This document shows, piece by piece, positions 57,426 through 64,000 of a stretch of 64,000 nucleotides of DNA. How positions within the stretch are numbered: position 1 is the stretch's first letter; every line of letters begins with the position of its first letter. The stretch is from Thelonectria olida (taxonomy: Eukaryota; Ascomycota; Sordariomycetes; Hypocreales; Nectriaceae), in contig JAGPYM010000017.1 in assembly GCA_020736575.1 (NCBI GenBank), positions 310,001-374,000 of the forward strand. The letters run 5' to 3'. The notes below the pieces were generated by a model. The model did no database searches and was not told the origin of the DNA. It worked only from the letters and a program-made list of their open reading frames with translations. The position numbers and the translations under genes were made by a program.

Positions 57426-59927
57426 GGCGAAACTAAGGAATCAGTCTGATGAGCGGCGACGGAGCTCGGCTAATGGCGTGTTATGCTGAGCATTTCCTAG
57501 GACGCAGAGCGGGATCGAGGTCTCAGTCAAGTCTCAGGCGGCAACTGGATAGAAGAAAAAAAACAAGGGCCACGGCTGCGTAGTCGAAAGGAGCAACACC
57601 GAAAACAGAAAAAGAAAAACCGGCAAATGGCAAGAAGAAAGAGGATTTCAGTCGAGAGCTAAGATGGGGGTCGTTCTGATAAACAAACAGCAGCCCGTCA
57701 CTGACCTGCCCATCCATCTCACAGCCCCTCCTCCGGGACAAGCCCCCAATTCCGCCATGTTTACTGGGGGCTGACAATGCCCTCTGCTGCCAGTTCCCTT
57801 CCCTCGGAAGGAGACTAGGACGTGTCAGGACGCAGGCGGTGATAGTTTGCACGGCAGGACCGGTGGCATGGACGAGATCAGGCTCGTGTGCCGTGGCCGG
57901 CGGTGAAAGACGTTACACATCCGCTGCAGCTGCCCGCGTCCGACGAGAATAGTCTCGTATGGAGCCGGCATGATGACGATGCGATATCTTCTGCGTCTGA
58001 GGCATTACGTACTCCAGGCAGACAAGCGTTTTGCACGAAGAACTATGGTGAGAATGGCCAGAAGGAGAATGATGCACCAAACACGACCCAGCAACAGTGG
58101 TTTCTATACTCACCAGAAGATGTTCTCAAATATTAGATTCAACTACAATTCCATCACTCCAGAAATCATTGGCTCTCAAAACAACGCCATGGACGCATGC
58201 AGTCAAGTTGCTCTCATCTCGGCGACGAGGCTTTGGTGGCTTCCGCACAGCATCCACCGGCCAAGAATCCGTTCGGTGAATCAAACGACGCAGCAAGCAG
58301 CAAGCCACAAACTCAACGTCCGAAATGGGCCTTGGAGAAAGCAAGATCGTGGGTTTTTCTATGGCAGGATTGGGGCGTGGTGCGAAATGCCCATTTCCAA
58401 TCCATCCCCAGCCTCTATTACAAGTTGGTAGCCCAGGTTTCCCCATCATATTTCCAACTGGACTCGTCCTTCGCAGAATTGTTTCCGTCTTCTGAATTCT
58501 GAGATGAATTCGTCTTTCGGGTGACTCTCTAGTCACTTTGTGTAACTGTGGCTTCTCGAGAGTACTCTTCTCGTCTTACTCTTGGTGGTCGAGTCACAAG
58601 AGGGATTTGCCAAGCCAACGATTGTGTCGATAATAAGCGAGAGCCTAACAAGGGACCTCCATCTCCATCGACGGGCATTCATTTGTTTCCAGCCATTCGT
58701 GAAAGAGTGCTCAAGACAACCCACGTGTGACCTGTGAGACTTTGCCCGGAAGCCCCGTGTCGGCTATCAGGATATTGTCGGCAGAGACTTGAGCATAGGG
58801 CGACCCTGCTTGTGTCGCAGGCTATCTCATTTTGCTATTCTTGTCAGTCGAGTCTTCTTGTTGCATGTGTACCGAGTGAGCGCCGCGGGCAAGTTCGGGT
58901 ACCGGATGGTTGCGCCGTCCTGTTACTGTCGCCGAGCATGTTTGGGATGCTATTTAGAATAATCCTAAAATAAAATAAAACAAAACAAAATAATTAGTTT
59001 ATGATTTGTTTTTATTTTACTAAGATTTTCAGTTATTTTTATTAAAAAATTACACTAGAGTTATACGTCGACATGTGGTAGCATTTATCAACGACTTTAT
59101 TACGGGATCCTATATAACCCCCCATTCCTAATGCTGAAGTCATCATTTTTGTGGTTCCAAGTTTCCAATATCATTAACTCGTAGAATGGAACAGCGGTCT
59201 CAAAATCAGCAGATGGTTGAGTCAAAACGGAATCAGAGTCTCGAGGTCGGAGGGAGAATGTTGATGGCTTTGGGGTATTTGCATTGGCTGCAGTCGCCCA
59301 GGTGTCCATCTAATTCCTAGGACGAGATTATTCTTCAAATATTAAGATGTCTTTGGTATGGGTTGAGCTTGAAATTTATCATTCCAATGACTGGAAATAT
59401 ATCAGGCCTTTCCTTTTTGTATCCCCAGCATTTGTTGTTGGATGATGAGGGCACGTTCAACCGCAACAACTTCACCAGTGCACTAATAACGACGGAACCA
59501 ACATTGACTGCTATTTCAACCAAGACCCAACATGGCCATCGGAATCCGGCAAATACGGACAATTGACTTAGCTCGTCCCTCTTCACACATTAATTGTCTT
59601 GAAATGATTTAGTTCTTAATCCCAATCCAGTAAACATAGATACCCTATACAGAAACATGCAAACACCCCCTCCCCTCCATGCCACGTGACGTGGGCGGCA
59701 TCTCAGGGCCACCAGGCCGAGCCTCGGCTCCGTGCGGGGGCTCCCCTCACTCCACTTCCCGGGGCCGTCGCAAGCGACTTATAACCATGTCTCACTCAGC
59801 AAGAAGTAAAAGGTCGGTTGTTCATCGATGAGTTGATGAGTATCTTTCGCTCGTCATTCCATTAGAATTTTCACCATCATCTCCATCATCATTATCATCC
59901 TGGTTGATAGGATCCAACACTGAAACA
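57426..59927. other. Intergenic, 2.5 kb, including an AT-rich island
   Basis: From 57846 to 58502 one plus-strand frame is open except for a TAG at 58134, but it has no ATG and no family match. The segment 58951-59065 is strongly AT-rich, and 59.1-59.65 kb stays AT-richer than the rest, with only decayed frames. From about 59.66 kb a GC-rich promoter with GCCACGTGACGTGGGC (near 59689) leads to the dehydrogenase. Confidence 0.5.
58951..59065. other. AT-rich low-complexity island
   Basis: About 115 bases, mostly A and T, with TAAAA/CAAAA repeats followed by T-rich sequence. It contrasts sharply with the surrounding roughly balanced sequence. Candidate relic of a repeat or an AT-rich structural element. 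Confidence 0.6.
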
Positions 59928-61084
59928 ATGGCCGACAAGGCCCACGACCGCATCGACGCCATTGGCAAGCAGCTTCGTCCTCTCCCTCCCGTCAGCAAGG
60001 TTGCCCCCGGGTCCAGCCTCCCGCGAGTGAAGGGCAAAGTCATTATCATCACAGGTAAACAACGTCTGCGCTGTTTTTATCTCATCCTCTCCTTCTAACC
60101 CTCGTGTAAACATCAAGGCGCCAATTCGCCGCTGGGTATCGGCCGTGCGACGGCTCATCAATATGCGGAGAGCGGCGCCCGAGCACTCTATCTATGCGAT
60201 TATGACGACTCGTATCTGAATGCCCACAAGGAGGAGCTAGCCGCCGCCTTTCCGGAGGTCGAGGTCCATCCCCGTCGCTTCGATGCTGCTGACGACGCGA
60301 GCGTCAAGCAAGTCGTCGACGAAGCCCTTGCTCAGTACGGTCGTCTAGATGTCTTTTTCGCCAACGCCGGTGTGGTGGGAAGAACGGTATTGTTCTCTCA
60401 GTTCACTGATGACGAGTTTATGTCCGTTCTCAAAACGAACTCTCTAAGGTGGGTACTGAGTTGAAACCACCACCCCAGGAGGCCTTGATGATCCCCGATC
60501 CTCGTTTCGCCTCTACGAATCCCTATCCCTATCGCCCTATCCACCTCTGGCCTCAAAGCGCACTCACCCCACCACGGAGCCTCAGCTAAACAACCTCCGT
60601 TCTACGTGTTAACTAATGTTTTAATAGTGTTTTCCTTGCCGCAAAGTACGCGGCACCGGCCATGATGAAAACATCTACCGAGAAGCCCCATCCCAGCGGC
60701 AGCATCATTGGCACCGCATCAGTCGCAGGCATCCGCTCCAACGCCGGGTCGACTCCTTACTCCGCATCCAAGGCCGCTGTAATTTCGCTGGCACAGACCA
60801 TATCCTACCAGCTCGCCGGCACTGGTGTTCGCATCAACGCCATCTGCCCTGGCCTTATTGAGACGGGCATGACGGCGACCGTCTACGAGGCCGCTCGCAC
60901 TCGCGGCTCCGAGAAGAAGATTGGGCAGCTAAACCCTCTTAAGCGCGGAGGACATGCAGACGAGATTGCACGGGTTGCCTTGTTCCTAGGGAGTGATGAG
61001 AGCAGCTATGTAAACGGACAAGCGTGGGCGGTCGACGGCGGGTTAAGCGCTGGACATCCGTTCGTCCCAGGCAAATTGGGCTGA
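59928..61084 (+). CDS. Short-chain dehydrogenase/reductase (SDR)
   Basis: Exons are 59928-60054, 60118-60448 and 60628-61084, introns of 63 and 179 nt, 304 residues. A Rossmann fold starts at [19 protein letters not shown] (cofactor motif TGxxxxxGIG, split by intron 1). LCDYDD at the end of beta-2 has Asp, favouring NAD(H). Next come FFANAGVVG (NAG motif), [24 protein letters not shown] (catalytic Ser, Tyr and Lys) and [13 protein letters not shown]. The C-terminus [13 protein letters not shown] is typical of classical SDRs. Substrate unknown. No co-linear biosynthetic genes adjoin it. Confidence 0.9.
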
Positions 61085-62360
61085 AAGACCGAACAAAGTT
61101 GAAGATAGGAGGAGGATAATATTCGCGTATGCACGTTGAAAAACTAGCTTGTTGCAAACCAATTTTCCGAAATGCAGATGCAACCAGAATCCTGGAAGTG
61201 AAGGGCTGACGTACGCGTGTGTTTCTGTCTATAGCGGGATGACCTCCGTAAAGCCGTCGAATCACGTCGTTCCGCGAGCCTATGTCGCCAAGTTGATCGA
61301 CTAAACAAGAAAAGAAGAAGAAAAACAATCTCCGTGATGAAACTTCAAGAAGGGACAGGGCTGGCCTCTCACATATTCTCATATCGACAAGGGACCGACC
61401 ATCCATGCCAAGCACATTGACAAGCGGGTGAAAATCGAAACACCATTCCCAATCGATCTTTCATCCTCGACTTTGAATAGGGGTGACGTGCTTCTATGTA
61501 AGTAAAGGCCGCAATCTAGAACGTTGCATCCTCGAGGATTCTGAAACAAGGTGAGACTGAAACTGAGCTCACCATCCTGAGGGTATTGTGGTCATGGTGC
61601 CAAACGGAAACATCAGCCTATACACAGATAAACAGCGGAATGGGGGTTGCGAGAAGCAGAAACCAGTGCCGCGTCATCACTCCCACATGCCGACTGGGGC
61701 CCCCATTCAAAGCGCCCACTCCTGGCCACAAATCCCGAACATCGATTCGTCTCCATCAACTCGAAACCAGAAAACGTCGACAAACGACTGTGAAATGTTC
61801 CGTCAACTAGATGTCAGTGGACCCCCGCCACTGATCGCCAGGGGCCCTCGAGGACTGCCACTGGACTGGAGGCGACGGACGAAGTTCTGCATCGAGTAGT
61901 GCGAGTTGTCTTGTTAGTCTAGATGATGGATACTCTGCACAGACACCCGCAAACGCTGCCCTGGCTTTGATGTGCCTGAGTGTAACAGTGAAACCACCAA
62001 ACCAGCCATAGAGACCGGGATAATGACCACGGCAACACGTACAACAGGTAACCTTCACGGTGACTGACATCCCAGGTCCAAGGAATAGGGAGACGCCAGG
62101 AGAGCCTGAGAGGCGCGGCCGAGGCGGCATTCTCCGTCCACGCCCAGGAACCAAATGGTATATATGAGTCCCATCTTCAACACATCTCGAATCCATCTCA
62201 GCTTGTCTCTTCATCGCCATCTTTTCACTCTCACTTCTTTCTTTCAAACTTCCGGACATCCAGTTGCAGGTCTTCTGAGTTCCGTCTTTTATACAACAAC
62301 TCATTTCAATCATTCTCTGAACACCTTTCAAAAAAAGACTTCAACATTCCTTCGTCCGCA
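61085..62360. other. Intergenic, 1.3 kb
   Basis: The 3' flank of the dehydrogenase and promoter of the Gly-rich secreted protein. The last 200 bases are CT/TC-rich with TATATGAG near 62160, a plausible core promoter. No gene seen. Confidence 0.5.
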
Positions 62361-63185
62361 ATGGCTGTCCTGTCTGTCCTTACCATGGCTCTGGCCATCT
62401 CCTCTGGTGTCACTGCCAAGCCCATCTTTGGCCAAGGCAACTCTGGCACTGAGGCTATCGAGACCCCCAGCTTCGGTGGCGGCAACGCTGGCGAGACTCC
62501 CGGCTTCGGAAACATCCCCATCAGCATCCCCACTGGCCTCGGCACGCCCGGTGCTGGCTTCGGCGGCGGCCAACAGACTCCCGGTGGTGACTTCGGTGGT
62601 GCCATCCCCACTGCCATCCCTACTGGCCTTGGTGGCTTCGGTAAGCGCGAGGAGGACAACTTCGGCAGCGAGGATAACGCTGCCCAAACCCCTGGCGGCA
62701 GCTTCGACGGTGGCTACACCTCTGGTGCTTCCTTCGGCGGCCCCAACCAGACCCCCGGCGGCGGCGACTTCGGTGGCCAGCACACTCCTGGTGCCGGCTT
62801 TGGTGGCGGCTCGCACACCCCCGGCGCTGGTGGTCACGGTGGTCACCACACTCCCGGAGCCGGCCACGGCGACCACACCGGCTCTGGCTTTGGCGGTGGC
62901 CAGCAGACCCCCGGTGCTGGTTTCGGTGGTGGCCAGGAGACTCCTGCTGCCGCTGCCTTCGGCGCCGCTGACTTTACTGGCACTCCCACTGGCGGCTTCG
63001 ATGGTGCTCGCCCTACTGGCCACCCCTCTGGCACTCCCCCTGCTGGTACTCCTCCTGCTGGCACTCCTGGCGGCCACGGTGGTCCCGGTGGTCACGGTGA
63101 CCACACTGGTTTCCCCAGTGGCGCCTCTGGCACCCCCGGCCCTCTCCCTACCTCCTTTCTCACCAAGGCTCGCCCTAGCTCTTAA
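62361..63185 (+). CDS. Secreted Gly-rich tandem-repeat protein
   Basis: Single exon, 274 residues. Signal peptide MAVLSVLTMALAISSGVTA, then a mature chain dominated by Gly, Thr, Pro, Ala, Phe and His. A loose repeat of about 12 residues, GAGFGGGQQTPG, recurs with variants (GGDFGGQHTPG, GGSHTPGAGG). A single dibasic site, FGKREEDNFG at residues 93-102, could be cut by Kex2. A His/Gly section (GGHGGHHTPGAGHGDH) lies in the middle. There is no cysteine, so it is not a hydrophobin. The repetition makes long open frames in two other registers. A wall, matrix or adhesive role is only a guess. Confidence 0.78.
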   Translation: MAVLSVLTMALAISSGVTAKPIFGQGNSGTEAIETPSFGGGNAGETPGFGNIPISIPTGLGTPGAGFGGGQQTPGGDFGGAIPTAIPTGLGGFGKREEDNFGSEDNAAQTPGGSFDGGYTSGASFGGPNQTPGGGDFGGQHTPGAGFGGGSHTPGAGGHGGHHTPGAGHGDHTGSGFGGGQQTPGAGFGGGQETPAAAAFGAADFTGTPTGGFDGARPTGHPSGTPPAGTPPAGTPGGHGGPGGHGDHTGFPSGASGTPGPLPTSFLTKARPSS

Positions 63186-63301
63186 GCGGCGACTTTTGCA
63201 CTTCGCGATGGATCGTGTCAGACCGATGTTGGCACGGAAGATATGAAGAGAGCGAGTTGTTAATTGTATAATTGGGGTCGAGAAGCTGGTCTTTGGATCA
63301 T

Positions 63302-64000
63302 TCATTCTGTATCTAGTTCCATGGCGGCGTTTGTCGTCGTCAATGCAAAAATCTTGGCGAGCATAGACTCTTTCCACACACTGTAATCGGCGCGTTTCGT
63401 TTCGCTGAGAAAGTCGTACTTGTCTTGAAACATTGTGCCCGCTCGCTTAATTTGCACCTTGGGCATCGCCTCCTCATCGCCCATGTCGACGTCATCAAAT
63501 TGACTGCGCTGAGTGAGCTTTACGACATCGGCAATGCCTTGATACCAGTCATCGTTGAGCCAACCACGTTCATTGACCTTTGCAACCGCATCATCGAATT
63601 CTTTCGTCTTGAGGTTGCTGAACCCATGCCAGGCATCGCTCTCTTCCAAACCTCTAACGGTGACTTCTTGGCGCGCTCGGGCTAGTATGGCAAGAATTTC
63701 CTTTCGAAGAGGGACGTAGCCATCCCGGTCAATGGCTTCTCCTGACGCAAGAGCTCGAACTCGCATGGTGACATAGAAGTAAATGGCCGCAAGCAATGCC
63801 GTGACGTTCTGGAGTACCCATTCGTCCTCTGTCTTTTGTCCAGCGGGTGTCACTATGGCCTCTATGCCAGCAAGGATGGTGGGCGCCAACTTCTTGTAGT
63901 TTGTTTCCTGGCATATAAAACGTGTGGTGGGTTGAATCCAGGGGGGGAGGGTGTTTTCAATTGTGATGGCAGATGTTTTGCTTGCGGATTTTGCAGGGGT
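63302..64000 (-). CDS. ORC6: Origin recognition complex subunit 6, 5' end cut by window edge
   Basis: The frame is open from the right edge to the stop at 63302 (about 233 residues seen). It includes LPPWIQPTTRFICQETNYKK and LAPTILAGIEAIVTP, then LTALLAAIYFYVTMRVRALA-type sequence (TALLAAIYFYVTMRVRALAS), then YVPLRKEILAILARAR and AVAKVNERGWLNDDWYQGIA. This matches the C-terminal cyclin-box-like part of fungal ORC6. ORC marks replication origins and loads MCM; in fungi Orc6 also carries CDK sites in its N-terminal half, which is outside the window. Confidence 0.88.
   Translation of the reverse strand, partial: TPAKSASKTSAITIENTLPPWIQPTTRFICQETNYKKLAPTILAGIEAIVTPAGQKTEDEWVLQNVTALLAAIYFYVTMRVRALASGEAIDRDGYVPLRKEILAILARARQEVTVRGLEESDAWHGFSNLKTKEFDDAVAKVNERGWLNDDWYQGIADVVKLTQRSQFDDVDMGDEEAMPKVQIKRAGTMFQDKYDFLSETKRADYSVWKESMLAKIFALTTTNAAMELDTE

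Noticed and set aside
57846..58502. Possible gene with one stop or one intron on the plus strand
   Set aside because: The frame has no ATG, and the only splice that removes the TAG (58097-58162) needs a weak GTGGTT donor. I could not identify a family, so it was left as intergenic.
59335..59586. Minus-strand frame of about 80 codons in the AT-rich region
   Set aside because: It starts with GTG rather than ATG and lies in a compositionally decayed region; probably not a gene.
62155..63377. Long open frames of about 350 codons on both strands over the Gly-rich gene
   Set aside because: They are by-products of the GC-rich tandem repeat. The frame starting at 62361 has a signal peptide and biased but sensible composition; the others read as Leu/Ala/Pro or Thr/Ser strings without an independent start signal.
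1..64000. CRISPR arrays, insertion sequences, bacterial operons, 5S rRNA or a secondary-metabolite cluster
   Set aside because: None was seen. Spliced genes and fungal families show a eukaryotic chromosome, and no polyketide synthase, NRPS or terpene synthase is present.

Overview
The window is a piece of a filamentous ascomycete nuclear chromosome, most likely Sordariomycetes and possibly Hypocreales. Genes carry one to six short introns (mostly 45-90 nt, GT-AG with GCTAAC/GCTGAC-like branch points). Both strands are used. The recognisable products are fungal: DASH and Spc25 kinetochore subunits, shugoshin, RRN6, a NUC-2/PHO81-type protein, GDE1 and ORC6. No database search was possible, so family names rest on motifs seen in the translations and recalled family knowledge.

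Layout. 1-2.2 kb: shugoshin (minus, runs off the left edge) and DASH subunit DAD2 (plus) diverge from a 0.34 kb interval. 4.0-6.3 kb: a basic coiled-coil protein with two TPX2-like motifs. 7.0-8.7 kb: a type-B carboxylesterase. 9.4-10.8 and 15.6-18.0 kb: two single-pass membrane proteins of sensor/SKG6 style, each with a gene-poor upstream stretch of 4-5 kb. 22.1-26.1 kb: a DHX35-like helicase and a CUE-domain autophagy adaptor, divergent. 29.1-33.0 kb: NUC-2/PHO81-like SPX-ankyrin regulator. 33.3-39.8 kb: a small membrane protein, COA1, mitochondrial uL3m, a Cys-rich membrane protein and a PITH protein. 40.1-41.6 kb: intron-containing tRNA-Ile beside an element with terminal inverted repeats that holds a broken helicase fragment. 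42.0-46.5 kb: RRN6 and SPC25, divergent. 47.0-50.7 kb: GDE1, a second SPX-ankyrin-GDPD protein. 52.2-57.4 kb: a mitochondrial PPR protein, a CXXC zinc protein and another Cys-rich membrane protein. 58.9-59.1 kb: an AT-rich island. 59.9-64 kb: a short-chain dehydrogenase, a secreted Gly-rich repeat protein and ORC6 (cut by the right edge).

Functional themes are phosphate sensing and phospholipid phosphate recovery (NUC-2 and GDE1), chromosome segregation and replication (shugoshin, DAD2, SPC25, ORC6, perhaps the TPX2-like protein), mitochondrial biogenesis (COA1, uL3m, PPR protein) and surface sensing (four single-pass proteins). It is not a biosynthetic cluster. The most notable structural points are the NUC-2 start codon split by an intron, the two SPX-ANK-GDPD paralogues 14 kb apart, the inverted-repeat element next to the tRNA, an apparent 2-nt frame disruption just after the RRN6 start, and a GC-AG intron in DAD2.
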